Shown here piece by piece: positions 8,761 through 17,917 of a stretch of 64,000 nucleotides of DNA. Source of the stretch: Chromatocurvus sp964613795 (lineage in GTDB: Bacteria; Pseudomonadota; Gammaproteobacteria; Pseudomonadales; Halieaceae); contig CAZTJR010000014.1 in assembly GCA_964613795.1 (NCBI GenBank), forward strand, positions 1 through 64,000, in the 5' to 3' direction. Position 1 is the first letter of the stretch. Each line of letters begins with the position of its first letter. Under the pieces are notes generated by a model. It made no database searches. It was not told the DNA's origin and saw only the letters and a program-made list of their open reading frames with translations. The translations under genes and the position numbers were made by a program.

Positions 8761-11223
8761 CTAAAGCGGTCGGGTGACCGCGACAATATCCGGGTCGTCG
8801 AGACGACGCTTGAGGCGGAAGCCAAGACTGCGGCAAAGTGCCAGCATCTTGCGATTGTGTGCCAGCACCTCTCCCTCCATGAGCTCCAGCCCGCGATCCC
8901 GCGCGATCCGAAACAGCGCTTCCATCAGCTGGCTTCCAATACCCTGGCCCTGAATCTCGTCGGATACCGCCAGCGCAAACTCACAGGACACGGCATCCGA
9001 ATTCACGGCATAGCGCGACACTCCGACAATGCGCTCACCCGGCAAGCCGCTATCGACAACGGCCACCAGGGCCATCTCACGGTCGTAGTCAATCTGGGTA
9101 AAGCGCGCGAGCATGGCCGTGGACAGATGATCGAGACGATACATGAAACGGTAGTAACGGCTCTGTGCCGACAGCCCATCCACGAAGCGCTGCTCCATGT
9201 CGGCATCCTCCGGGCGTATCGGCCGAATCAACAGGGATTCACCCCCGGCGAGTAACACCCGATTTTCCAGCTCACCCGGGTAGGGGAGTATGGCCATGTG
9301 GCCATAGCTGGATGCGGTGGCGCCGACTCCCCGGGGAGATACAGAAACCGTTATGCGCTCAGCTTCCGGCGTCGCTGCATCGCCCAGCGGCAGATACGGC
9401 AGACTGATGGTTTCGATCTCGGGCATCTCACAGGCGATCGCCGACAGCGTCATCAGCATATCAGTCAGCTGAGTTTCCTGTCCGGGCAACAGAGGCTCCA
9501 TGGCAAAGCGCTTTACCACACGGCCGAGCAACTCGCGACACAGGTAGTCGTTCAGCGGAGGCAGGGACGCCTGCACACCGTCAAGTCGCGTTAAGATACT
9601 CCCGGCAGGGCCCAGGAACAGCACGGGCCCAAAGGCCGGCGTCCGCGCAAGAAGCAGTGCAATACGACGATCAAAAACCGCAGGGGCGTCTGTCATCTGA
9701 GCAGGAACAGGCACCACGCGGGCATCCATCGCCTCGAATAATTCGACCACAGCCTCTGCCGGCAACCGCGACACCTCAGCCGTCATATAATCTCTGACAA
9801 GCGCTCTGGCGCGAGGCAGATCGGGAGCGGCATTCCGGGACAGTGGTGGCGTTAGCTGCAGGAGCAGATTCTGGCTGTTCCGATAACTGGCGAGATAGGC
9901 CAGTGCGTCCACTGCCCGCTCGGGACTTGAAAACTGTGGAATCGAGGCGGCGGATAGCAGCGCGCGACTGTCCGCCACCAGGTCCTGCCCCATCCAGCAG
10001 GCCATAAGGGGCTTGCCTGCAGGATTGGCCTGTGCAACCAGCGCCTCTGCGCAAGCCAGCGGATCGGTCACACCCTGCGGTGTCACCAGCGCCAGCAGCG
10101 TATCCACCTCGGGGTCCCCCAGAAGCGCTTTCGCTGCCTCGGCAAAACGCTCGGGGGGGGCATCACCCAGCAAGTCGACCGGGTTGCTGCACTGCCAGCC
10201 GGATGGCATCACGGCTGCCAGCGCCTCGCGGGTAGAGACGGAGGGACAGGCCATTGGCAGGCCATGGTGACGAGCGCGGTTCGTGGCCATAGCCACCGGA
10301 CCAGCGGCATTGGTGATCATGGCCACGCGCTGCCCAGCAGCCGCTTTCGTACCCGATGCCAGAGTCCTTGCCGCCGTGAGCAGTTCATGCACGCTGCTTA
10401 CGCGCACGGCACCGGCGCGTCTGACGGCGGCGTCAAACGCAGCGTCTGCCATGGGAGCCTGGTCAATCGCGGTGTCATTGATGGCACCCCCGCCCGACTT
10501 GAGCACGACAACAGGCTTTACGCGCGCGGCAAGACGCAGCCCACTGACAAAGGCCCGGGAATCTGCAATACGCTCCACATAGAGAAGTATGCTGCGCGTC
10601 GCAGCATCCACCGCACAATAGTCAAGCAGATCGCCAAAATCCACATCGGCTGCCGCGCCGGGAGACGCCAGCAGCGACATCCCGAAGCGATTCGAGGCTG
10701 CCCAGTCAAGCATGGCATTGCAGAAGCCTACGGACTGTGAAAGTAGAGCAACGCGCCCGGGCCCCACCGTACTGCGCGCAAAACTGGCGTTGAAGTTCCA
10801 CGACGGACGCAGCACACCGAGCGTGTACGGGCCGAGCAGCGCGATACCGTGCTCGCGGGCGATCCTGACCAGCGGCTGCTGCGACAGACCATCCGTCGCC
10901 TGGCCACCGAAGCCAGCTGAAAGGACAATAGCCGCCGCTACGCCGGCATGAGCCGCATCGAGCAGCACGTCAGGGACATCGCCAGCGGGAACCGCAATGA
11001 CAACAAGGTCCAGCGTTGCGCCTATCGCACCTATCCGGGGATAGGCCTGCAAACCCTGCACCGTCGAGCGGCGGGAGTTGACCGGATATACCTCCCCGGA
11101 GAACCCGCCGCCGAGGATGTTATGCAGCACTCTGCCCCCCACGGCGTCGACACGATCGGAGGCCCCGACGACGGCAACGCTGTCTGGCTCGAACAGCCGG
11201 TGCAGGTAATGTTTCCTCGCCAT
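8761..11223 (-). CDS. Pat/PatZ-type acyl-CoA-synthetase-like protein with GNAT domain; ATP-grasp region reduced
   Basis: A protein lysine acetyltransferase of the Pat family, which acetylates Lys residues of metabolic enzymes such as acetyl-CoA synthetase using acetyl-CoA. Domains: CoA-binding (about 8-130, PDSVAVVGASDR), succinyl-CoA-ligase-like (ALLSQSVGF, VVVLKSGGGA), an ATP-grasp remnant, and a C-terminal GNAT domain (FTQIDYDREMALVAV, then the acetyl-CoA loop DEIQGQGIGSQLMEAL). In the ATP-grasp part the text jumps from VPVPAQMT to DRRIALLLARTPAFGPVLFLG. The GYPVALK and HKS..GGV segments of the family, about 65 residues, are absent with the frame intact. The 820 residues compare with about 890 in E. 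coli PatZ. ATG 11223 has a GGGAG upstream; a GTG 18 bases earlier is possible. Divergent from a deacetylase gene. Confidence 0.88.
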   Translation of the reverse strand: MARKHYLHRLFEPDSVAVVGASDRVDAVGGRVLHNILGGGFSGEVYPVNSRRSTVQGLQAYPRIGAIGATLDLVVIAVPAGDVPDVLLDAAHAGVAAAIVLSAGFGGQATDGLSQQPLVRIAREHGIALLGPYTLGVLRPSWNFNASFARSTVGPGRVALLSQSVGFCNAMLDWAASNRFGMSLLASPGAAADVDFGDLLDYCAVDAATRSILLYVERIADSRAFVSGLRLAARVKPVVVLKSGGGAINDTAIDQAPMADAAFDAAVRRAGAVRVSSVHELLTAARTLASGTKAAAGQRVAMITNAAGPVAMATNRARHHGLPMACPSVSTREALAAVMPSGWQCSNPVDLLGDAPPERFAEAAKALLGDPEVDTLLALVTPQGVTDPLACAEALVAQANPAGKPLMACWMGQDLVADSRALLSAASIPQFSSPERAVDALAYLASYRNSQNLLLQLTPPLSRNAAPDLPRARALVRDYMTAEVSRLPAEAVVELFEAMDARVVPVPAQMTDAPAVFDRRIALLLARTPAFGPVLFLGPAGSILTRLDGVQASLPPLNDYLCRELLGRVVKRFAMEPLLPGQETQLTDMLMTLSAIACEMPEIETISLPYLPLGDAATPEAERITVSVSPRGVGATASSYGHMAILPYPGELENRVLLAGGESLLIRPIRPEDADMEQRFVDGLSAQSRYYRFMYRLDHLSTAMLARFTQIDYDREMALVAVVDSGLPGERIVGVSRYAVNSDAVSCEFALAVSDEIQGQGIGSQLMEALFRIARDRGLELMEGEVLAHNRKMLALCRSLGFRLKRRLDDPDIVAVTRPL

Positions 11224-11307
11224 GATTTCCCGCTCCCGCACTCAAGTGCATCCATGCGCAGGATACGTGACAATGGTGCCACAGGGACAAATCGGCTGGA
11301 TACCCAC

Positions 11308-12231
11308 ATGACGATCGGATACATCACGCACACGGATTGCCTGCTGCACGAGTCGGGATCGGGCCACCCGGAATCCCCGGCGCGCCTACTGACGATCAAT
11401 GATCGACTGATTGCCTGCGGTCTCGATGCGGCGCTGGTGCGTCACGATGCACCTCGGGTTACCCGGAAGCAGCTGCTGCGAGTTCACGATCCCGCCTATA
11501 TCGACGCTATCGCCGCACAGAGTCCCACTGCGCGCACGATCTGGCTGGACGGTGACACCGCCATGAACCCACACAGCCTGCTTGCGGCAGAACGTGCAGC
11601 CGGCGCTGCCGCCAATGCTGTCGCTCTGGTGATGTCGGGAGAACACCGCCGCGTTTTCTGCGCAGTGCGCCCGCCAGGGCACCACGCGGAGCGGGATCGC
11701 GCCATGGGCTTCTGTCTTTACAACAACGTGGCTGTTGCCGCCTACGAGGCCCTCGAGGCCTATGGGCTATCCCGGGTCGCGATTGTCGATTTCGATGTGC
11801 ACCACGGCAACGGCACCGAGCATATTGTCGCCGGGGACCAACGGATACTGTTCTGTTCCACTTTTCAGCACCCCTTCTACCCCCACTCGGGCGCAGAGCC
11901 CTCGGCGGACAATATTGTCAACGTACCACTTGCGGCGGGCTCGGGCGGTGCAGCGTTCGCCTGTGCAGTGGAAGAATACTGGCTGCCAAGGCTGGAGGAT
12001 TTCGCGCCCGAACTGGTGCTGATTTCCGCGGGCTTCGACGCCCACCAGGCTGACGACATGGCAGGCCTGGCCTTTATCGACAGTGATTATGCCTGGGTCA
12101 CTTCAGAATTGTGCCGTGTAGCCAACATCGCCGGAGAAGGCCGGATCGTGTCGTCTCTGGAGGGCGGCTATGAGCTGCATGCCCTCGCGCGCAGTGTTGA
12201 AGCCCACCTGAAAGCCCTGATCGGTCCCTGA
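11308..12231 (+). CDS. histone-deacetylase-family (AcuC/acetylpolyamine amidohydrolase-like) deacetylase
   Basis: A zinc hydrolase of 307 residues that removes acetyl groups from Lys side chains or from small amines. Key residues are visible: the His pair in RPPGHHA (125-126), zinc ligands Asp163 and His165 in VDFDVHHGNGTE, and Asp244 in SAGFDAH. The start is placed at the ATG giving MTIGYITHTDCLLHESGSGHPE, the standard N-terminus; the frame stays open further upstream but overlaps the divergent gene. Its partner across an 84-base divergent region is a Pat-type acetyltransferase, which suggests reversible protein acetylation as the shared job (inference). It ends 7 bases before the convergent ABC exporter gene. 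Confidence 0.92.
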   Translation: MTIGYITHTDCLLHESGSGHPESPARLLTINDRLIACGLDAALVRHDAPRVTRKQLLRVHDPAYIDAIAAQSPTARTIWLDGDTAMNPHSLLAAERAAGAAANAVALVMSGEHRRVFCAVRPPGHHAERDRAMGFCLYNNVAVAAYEALEAYGLSRVAIVDFDVHHGNGTEHIVAGDQRILFCSTFQHPFYPHSGAEPSADNIVNVPLAAGSGGAAFACAVEEYWLPRLEDFAPELVLISAGFDAHQADDMAGLAFIDSDYAWVTSELCRVANIAGEGRIVSSLEGGYELHALARSVEAHLKALIGP

Positions 12232-12238
12232 AGGCCCA

Positions 12239-14047
12239 CTACACTGCCGCTATGTGCGCTACCGATTCGCCTGCCTGCTGCGCCCACCACAGACGGGCAT
12301 ACTCCCCGTCACGCGATAATAAATCGCTGTGTGCGCCACTTTCGGCAATAGCGCCGTCGCGCAGAACGACAATACGGTCAGCGTCCACTACGGTTGACAG
12401 ACGATGTGCGATGACCAGCGTCGTATGCCGCTGCGCCAGTTCGCGAAACGCCGAGAGCACAGCCTGCTCCGAGTGACTGTCCAAGGATGAGGTCGCCTCG
12501 TCAAAGACCAGTATCGGCGCATCCTTCAGGATTGCCCGAGCGATGGCCACGCGCTGCTTTTCACCGCCAGAGAGCTTCAGCCCACGCTCACCCACGCGGG
12601 TCTGCAGGCCCTCAGGAAGCTGGCTGACAAAGTCATCGAGGTGGGCAGCGCGAATCGCTTTCAGCACTGCGCCGTCGTCTGCCGCGGGATTGCCGTAGCG
12701 AACATTCTCCAGCAGGCTGTCGTTGAACAACACGGTATCCTGGGGAACAATCGCTATGTGCCGACGCAGCGATTCCTGTGTGACCTCGCGGATATCCTGG
12801 CCGTCAATGGCAATGCGGCCAGCCACCGGGTCATAAAAACGGAACAGCAGCTTTATCAGCGTCGATTTGCCCGCGCCGCTGGCGCCGACCAGCGCAACAC
12901 GGGTTCCCGGCTCAACGCTAAGACTGAAACCATTGATGATGCTTCGTTTGTCTCCGTAAGTGAACACCACATCCTCGAAAGCTATACGTCCGTGCTCGAC
13001 CTGCAGCGTCTTCGCATCCTCGGCATCGCGCACCGCAGGCTCTCGCTCCAGCAGATCAAACAGGTTCTCGATATTCGCCATGGAGCTTTTGATTTCACGG
13101 TACACGAAGCCGAGGAAGCCCAGTGGCATGAAAAGCTGCAGCATGAACTGGTTGATGAGCACGAAATCACCAAGGCTCAGCACCCCATCGCGCACCTGCC
13201 AGGCCGCCAGACCGATCATCAATGTCTGGGAAAGAGCGATGATCAGCGCCTGCCCCGCATTCAGCGCGAACAACGACAGACGATTAGAGCGTCGTGCCTG
13301 CTCCCAGGCGGCGAGCGACTCGTCGTAGCGATCGCTCTCAAAGGTCTCGTTTGTGAAGTACTTGACCGTTTCGTAATTCAGAAGACTATCGACGGCCCGG
13401 GTGTTGCTGCTGGAATCCGCCTCATTCACCGCACGCACAAAACGGGTCCGCCACTCGGTCGCACGAAAGGAAAACGCACCGTAACCGAGCACTGCCACCA
13501 CAACCACCGCCGCATAGGACAGCCCGTAATTGTATAGCAAGATGCCGGCAACCATCGCGATCTCAAACAGCGTGGGGGCGATGTTGAAAATAAAGAAACG
13601 CATCAGGAAGCTGATACCCGTAGTGCCACGTTCGATATCCCGCGCCAGGCCGCCGGTGCGTCGATTAAGGTGATAATCAATATCCAGACTGTGAACATGT
13701 CGAAACACCTGCAAACCAATCCGTCGCATGGCGCGTTCTGTGACTCGACCGAAGAGGGTGTCGCGCAACTCCGCGAACATCACGCTGGCGAAGCGTGCCA
13801 TACCGTAGGCGATCACCAGCGACAGCAGCATGACGACCGCTATCTGCTCGCTGTCTTCAAGGTCCAGGGTGTCAACAAGCGATTTCAGAACGAAGGGAAT
13901 GGTCAGCAAAGCGCCTTTGGCAAGAAAAAGACATGCCATGGCAAGGCCGACACGGCCGGCGTTCTCGCGCAGCACCGGTAGCAGGCGCAATAGCAGGGAC
14001 CAGTTGTAGCGGCCGCTGGCCGGCTCGGATACTGATGATGGCTGCAT
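12239..14047 (-). CDS. Atm1/ABCB7-type ABC exporter, permease-ATPase fusion
   Basis: A 602-residue half-transporter that works as a homodimer in the inner membrane. The first 330 residues form the six-helix export domain, with the segment EADSSSNTRAVDSLLNYET characteristic of the Atm1/HMT1 group, which exports glutathione-linked sulfur, persulfide or metal conjugates. The ATPase domain has Walker A GASGAGKST, Q-loop PQDTVLF, signature LSGGEKQR, Walker B ILVFDEATSSLD and switch His in IAHRLST. Start supported by a GAGGAG Shine-Dalgarno. The divergent neighbours are sulfur-transport-like membrane proteins, which fits thiol or persulfide handling. Confidence 0.9.
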   Translation of the reverse strand: MQPSSVSEPASGRYNWSLLLRLLPVLRENAGRVGLAMACLFLAKGALLTIPFVLKSLVDTLDLEDSEQIAVVMLLSLVIAYGMARFASVMFAELRDTLFGRVTERAMRRIGLQVFRHVHSLDIDYHLNRRTGGLARDIERGTTGISFLMRFFIFNIAPTLFEIAMVAGILLYNYGLSYAAVVVVAVLGYGAFSFRATEWRTRFVRAVNEADSSSNTRAVDSLLNYETVKYFTNETFESDRYDESLAAWEQARRSNRLSLFALNAGQALIIALSQTLMIGLAAWQVRDGVLSLGDFVLINQFMLQLFMPLGFLGFVYREIKSSMANIENLFDLLEREPAVRDAEDAKTLQVEHGRIAFEDVVFTYGDKRSIINGFSLSVEPGTRVALVGASGAGKSTLIKLLFRFYDPVAGRIAIDGQDIREVTQESLRRHIAIVPQDTVLFNDSLLENVRYGNPAADDGAVLKAIRAAHLDDFVSQLPEGLQTRVGERGLKLSGGEKQRVAIARAILKDAPILVFDEATSSLDSHSEQAVLSAFRELAQRHTTLVIAHRLSTVVDADRIVVLRDGAIAESGAHSDLLSRDGEYARLWWAQQAGESVAHIAAV

Positions 14048-14179
14048 GAAACTCCTCAGTTCAGAAAAACCGGGTCGCGTGACGACAGGATGGACCTATC
14101 GCCGAATGAATAGGAGACTTGCCCAGCGCGCGCCATGTGATCACACTTGGCAGCAACAGCAAACAGTCGGACATAACCC

Positions 14180-14605
14180 ATGGTAAACCAATTTCTGCCA
14201 CCACTGGCGGGTGGCCTTCTTATCGGTCTCTCAGCCGTATTGCTTTTGTTACTCGTCGGGCGTATTGCCGGCATCAGCGGTATCGCCTGGAACGCTGTTT
14301 CCGGTGCTGCGGACAATGGCTGGCGCTGGCTTTTTCTGCTCGGCCTGATCGGTGGCGGCGCTATATACCACTGGATCAGCGGCACTCCAGCGCCGGCGCC
14401 CAATCCCGCGGGCTGGCCCCTGGCAGCCGCTGCCGGGCTTGCCGTCGGCATTGGCGTCAGAATTGGAAACGGGTGCACTAGCGGGCATGGGGTTTGCGGA
14501 CTGGGCCTGCTCTCCCTGCGCTCACTGGCAGCAACGGCAGCCTTTATGACCACCGGTGTCCTCACCGTATTTGTCATGCGCCACGTATTAGGAGGTGGGG
14601 CATGA
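14180..14605 (+). CDS. YeeE/YedE-family membrane protein, first half of a split transporter
   Basis: An inner-membrane protein of 141 residues with about four membrane helices and the family motif GNGCTSGHGVCGL, whose Cys residues pass thiosulfate or other sulfur species in the full-length YeeE (TsuA). Here the transporter is split: this half ends four bases into the next gene (ATGA). Such pairs are often linked to hydrogen-sulfide or persulfide detoxification. The divergent Atm1-type exporter fits a sulfur theme. Confidence 0.85.
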   Translation: MVNQFLPPLAGGLLIGLSAVLLLLLVGRIAGISGIAWNAVSGAADNGWRWLFLLGLIGGGAIYHWISGTPAPAPNPAGWPLAAAAGLAVGIGVRIGNGCTSGHGVCGLGLLSLRSLAATAAFMTTGVLTVFVMRHVLGGGA

Positions 14606-15021
14606 AAGCACTGGCAGCGCTTATCTGCGGCCTGATGTTCGGTGCCGGTCTTGCACTGTCGGGAATGACCGATACCGCCAAGGTGCTGGGTTTCCTCGAT
14701 CTTTTTGGTGACTGGGTGCCCGATCTCGCTTTCGTGATGGGCGGTGCCGTTGCGGTGACTACCGTCACTTTCACCCTGGTGCTACGCCGGCAGACGCCGG
14801 TGTTTGCGCAGACATTCTCTCTACCACAGACGCAGGCGATAGATGGCCGTCTGATGACAGGAGCCGCGCTGTTCGGGCTTGGATGGGGACTCTACGGCTA
14901 CTGCCCGGGCCCTGGCCTGACCGCGTTGATCTACGGCCACACCGGCACGCTGGCCTTTGTTGTCAGCATGTTTGCCGGCATGTGGCTGGCGGCCCGGTGG
15001 CAACAGGGCCGCTCGTCTTGA
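14602..15021 (+). CDS. YeeE/YedE-family (DUF6691) membrane protein, second half
   Basis: The 139-residue partner of the preceding gene, with about four membrane helices and a GYCPGPGLTAL motif bearing the Cys that pairs with the GNGC motif of the other half. The ATG overlaps the upstream stop and is preceded by a strong Shine-Dalgarno (AGGAGGTG, 14590-14597), so the two are made together. Predicted role: uptake or export of a small sulfur compound such as thiosulfate or sulfide; exact substrate unknown. Confidence 0.85.
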   Translation: MKALAALICGLMFGAGLALSGMTDTAKVLGFLDLFGDWVPDLAFVMGGAVAVTTVTFTLVLRRQTPVFAQTFSLPQTQAIDGRLMTGAALFGLGWGLYGYCPGPGLTALIYGHTGTLAFVVSMFAGMWLAARWQQGRSS

Positions 15022-15040
15022 ACCGCGATCGTGACAGCAG

Positions 15041-15472
15041 CTACTCCACCGCCAGACCGGCGGCATCCGCGGCCGTCATGCCCAGCGCCATCGTCACCAT
15101 ATTGAAGAATTCTGCTTCGCCACTGGAAACGTTGCCATCGGCTTTCATCACCTGCACCAGACCGCGGATGATTGACACCCGCTGCTGCCGACTGAGCCGG
15201 GGCGCCACTTCGGCGAGATACTTGTGTAACGGCGCGGACTCATACAGCTTCGACAAAGCGGCCGTGCGAATGTCGCTACTCGTAATGTCCTCACCGAGGT
15301 ATTCCTTTATCACAGCCTGCACGCTCGCGATTTCTGCCGGGTGCGTATAGGCATCCGCATCGGTCGCTCGCGATAGCACCAGCACGAAAAGCTCACGATA
15401 CACTTCATCGTCTGCCGTGGCCTCCTGCTCCCGGAAAAGCTTGGTCAGACGGCTGAAATTGGTAAGTGGCAT
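15041..15472 (-). CDS. TerB-family protein
   Basis: A 143-residue all-helical soluble protein of the tellurite-resistance TerB family. Recognisable features are the repeated helix pairs with acidic turns (MKADGNVSSGEAEFFNMV, where D and E residues would bind a metal) and the general layout LFREQEATADDEVYRELFVLVL. The ATG at 15472 is chosen because a GGAG sits 8 bases upstream; upstream codons in frame give no sensible extension. It is a lone gene, not part of a ter cluster, so tellurite resistance should not be assumed. Confidence 0.8.
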   Translation of the reverse strand: MPLTNFSRLTKLFREQEATADDEVYRELFVLVLSRATDADAYTHPAEIASVQAVIKEYLGEDITSSDIRTAALSKLYESAPLHKYLAEVAPRLSRQQRVSIIRGLVQVMKADGNVSSGEAEFFNMVTMALGMTAADAAGLAVE

Positions 15473-15615
15473 TGCGGTATCTCCGTTGTTGATGTCGCGC
15501 GACAGCATAATCTTTTCCGTCGGATTTGAACACTCAGCTGCGCGAGCAGGAAAAGACCCACCCGCGCGTGATCGCCCCACTTCCTCTGCCTGAGGCTTGG
15601 ACGGTCGTAGGCGTC

Positions 15616-15699
15616 AAAAAAGGCGGCTCGTTCGGACGTCGAAACCGGCGTTATCGCAATAACGCCGACGGTGACACCGGCACAAACGAGACCCGCCTT
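15616..15699 (-). terminator. nested stem-loop with T-run after the TonB receptor gene
   Basis: Read on the minus strand, AAGGCGGGTCTCGTT (15699-15685) can pair with AACGAGCCGCCTT (15632-15620) with a two-base bulge, followed at once by a run of six T. The loop holds a second perfect 9-bp hairpin (15646-15667, CGGCGTTAT / ATAACGCCG). This fits an intrinsic terminator for the receptor gene that stops at 15719. Confidence 0.55.
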
Positions 15700-15718
15700 C
15701 TGTGCTGCCTTATCCCGC

Positions 15719-17881
15719 CTAGAACATGAAACGCACACCCGCCTCTATGCTCTCGCCGGCCTGCGGCGCGAAGTTGCGTAGGAAAGAGGTGCTGAGACGT
15801 ATTTCCTCATCGGTGAGATTTTTCAGCTTCAGGAAAGCCAGCAGCTCGTTGTTTCCCGCAAACTGCACACGATAATCGACACCAGCGTCCCAACGGGTAT
15901 ATCCGTCAGTCTCGGTTTCAAAGTCACCGGGGTTATCCTGATCGCTCGCATTGAGGACCCTCACATATGCGCCCAGGGAGTCGCTGCGCCAGGAGAGTTC
16001 GCTGCCAATCCGCATTGGGGGAAGCCTCGGCACGTCACCGGCGGAGTCGAACTCGCCGGTGATCATGTCGCCAAAAACACCGAGGCTGACGTCACCACCG
16101 GCGACGCGGGTGAGCTCAAAGCTGGACTCAAACTCCAGACCGTAAAACTGGGCGTCTTCCTGCTCGTAGATATAAACCGGCGTTTCGTCGACTTCCTCGC
16201 CTGTATTCAGCAGGAAGATATAATCGCTGAAGGTGTTATAGAACGCCGTGAGCTCCGCGAAACTGCGCTCGGTAGTCCAGGTAAGTGACAGGTCTGCATT
16301 GAGAGACGTTTCCGTACCGAGGTCGGGGTCGCCAATTTCGACAATGCCCGTAGCGGCGTGGGTTACTAACTGCTCGTCCGTGTTGTTGAGGTTAGAGAAC
16401 AGCTCCTCCGTTGAGGGTGCGCGCTCTGCGCGTGACACGGACACACCCAGATTCCAGTCACGGCTAATGCTGTAAAGTCCCGACGCAGACAGGCTGAGAC
16501 TGGTGAAGTCTTCCGAAGCGCCCGTCGCAGGATCTCGATCAACGATATCGGCGCGACCACCCAGCTCAAACTGCCAGTCTGCAGCGTGGAAATCCTGCAC
16601 ATAGAATACACCCCACTCAGATGAGTCAGTTTTTGGCACATAGGCCTCATCACCCACCGCTTCAAACTCGTCAGCCCGCCACTGCACACCAAGGACGCCA
16701 TGGTTATCGCCCTCGCGCACCAGCTCCAGACGGCCCTCGTAGGTCTCACGGCTGAACTGGGTGCCAATCTCAGCACCCTCAAGCTCGACGTGCTCGTAAT
16801 CCGTATAAGTCAGGAAGCCCCGCGCTACATCAATGAGGCCCGGCACAAGATCATGCACGTGTAGCTGCGTATCGTAGCGTTCCTGCTTGAGGTCGATACG
16901 GATAGCCTCGTCTTCTTCCCCGCCATGCTCCTCGCCCTCGTGCTCCTCCTCATGGCCGTGTTCCTCTTCGTCGCCGTGTTCCTCCTCATGGCCGTGGTCT
17001 TCTTCGTGGCCGTGCTCATGCGCCCCCGGAGGGATGCCATAATTGGTTTCAAAGCTGTTGTAGGAGAAACCGACAAAGTCTCGCTCGCCAAAGTGGTAAC
17101 TGCCGCCGATGGTAACAACGTCTGCGTCGCCATCCGTATTGGCAATAAAGCCATCGGAGTTCTCTAATTCCTCTTCCTCGTGATCGTGATCCTCGTCGTG
17201 GTCTCCCTCGTGCCCACCGCCAAGGAGCGCTTCCTGCATTTCTACCGCTTCCTCGTCAATCGCCAGACCGGGGATACTTGTATCCTCGAAATCGCGAAAG
17301 GTGCCGCTGACATGAAACGCGAAGTCGCCAACGCCCCCCTCAAGTTTCAGGACACCGGTGTTCATCTCGGGGGCGTCATCGTATCGATACTCCACGGCCC
17401 CCTGCACACCATCGATACGCTCACCGGGGATACGGTTGTCGCGCGTATTGATCACGCCGCCGATCGCCCCGCCGCCGTAAAGGAGCGTGGCCGGGCCACG
17501 CAGCACCTCAACGGAATCGGCCAGCATCGGTTCGATACTCACCGCATGATCCGGGCTGAGGCTGGACACATCGGCCGCTGCAATTGCGTTGTTGAGATTA
17601 ATAGTTCGCGGACCACCCTGCCCCCGGATCACGGGCCTTCCCACACCGGGGCCAAAGGATGCATTAGAGATGCCTGGCTTGTCGCCAAGCGTTTCGCCAA
17701 GGGTACTTGCCGCCAGTCGGCGCAGTTCATCACCACTTAGCACCGTAACGGGGAGGGCTGTCTCTGCAGCCTTCTTATGAATGGGCATCGTGACCAGCAC
17801 ATGCTCCATTCGCGACTCGGGTACCTGTGCCATAGCCTGACTGGCAGCGCCAACGCACACCGCAATAAGGGTCTTCTTCAT
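15719..17881 (-). CDS. znuD: TonB-dependent outer-membrane receptor, ZnuD-like zinc receptor
   Basis: A 720-residue outer-membrane receptor: signal peptide (1-19, ending AMAQ), plug domain (LGDKPGISNASFGPGVGRPVIRGQGG) and a 22-strand beta barrel ending in a terminal Phe (GVRFMF), as needed for insertion. Two surface-loop segments are extraordinarily rich in His, Glu and Asp, at about residues 220-238 and 285-324, the second made of repeats of HGHEEE/HGDEEE. This is the hallmark of ZnuD-type zinc receptors. AGGAGA precedes the ATG. The small metal-binding gene just upstream strengthens the zinc assignment. Another divalent metal is possible. Confidence 0.87.
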   Translation of the reverse strand: MKKTLIAVCVGAASQAMAQVPESRMEHVLVTMPIHKKAAETALPVTVLSGDELRRLAASTLGETLGDKPGISNASFGPGVGRPVIRGQGGPRTINLNNAIAAADVSSLSPDHAVSIEPMLADSVEVLRGPATLLYGGGAIGGVINTRDNRIPGERIDGVQGAVEYRYDDAPEMNTGVLKLEGGVGDFAFHVSGTFRDFEDTSIPGLAIDEEAVEMQEALLGGGHEGDHDEDHDHEEEELENSDGFIANTDGDADVVTIGGSYHFGERDFVGFSYNSFETNYGIPPGAHEHGHEEDHGHEEEHGDEEEHGHEEEHEGEEHGGEEDEAIRIDLKQERYDTQLHVHDLVPGLIDVARGFLTYTDYEHVELEGAEIGTQFSRETYEGRLELVREGDNHGVLGVQWRADEFEAVGDEAYVPKTDSSEWGVFYVQDFHAADWQFELGGRADIVDRDPATGASEDFTSLSLSASGLYSISRDWNLGVSVSRAERAPSTEELFSNLNNTDEQLVTHAATGIVEIGDPDLGTETSLNADLSLTWTTERSFAELTAFYNTFSDYIFLLNTGEEVDETPVYIYEQEDAQFYGLEFESSFELTRVAGGDVSLGVFGDMITGEFDSAGDVPRLPPMRIGSELSWRSDSLGAYVRVLNASDQDNPGDFETETDGYTRWDAGVDYRVQFAGNNELLAFLKLKNLTDEEIRLSTSFLRNFAPQAGESIEAGVRFMF

Positions 17882-17917
17882 GTTGTTCTCCTGATGAATT
17901 AAAAGAATATGTGGTAA

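Noticed and set aside
10948..11307. Upstream extension of the deacetylase frame
   Set aside because: It overlaps the divergent acetyltransferase gene and has no similarity to the family; the normal N-terminus begins at 11308.
16905..17025. Short tandem DNA repeat inside the receptor gene
   Set aside because: It encodes the HGHEEE-type loop repeats and stays in frame, so it is a protein feature rather than a separate repeat element.
17180..17740. Plus-strand frame opposite the TonB receptor with hydrophobic repeats
   Set aside because: Antisense reading of the His/Glu repeat codons gives Val/Leu-rich text; it is an artefact.
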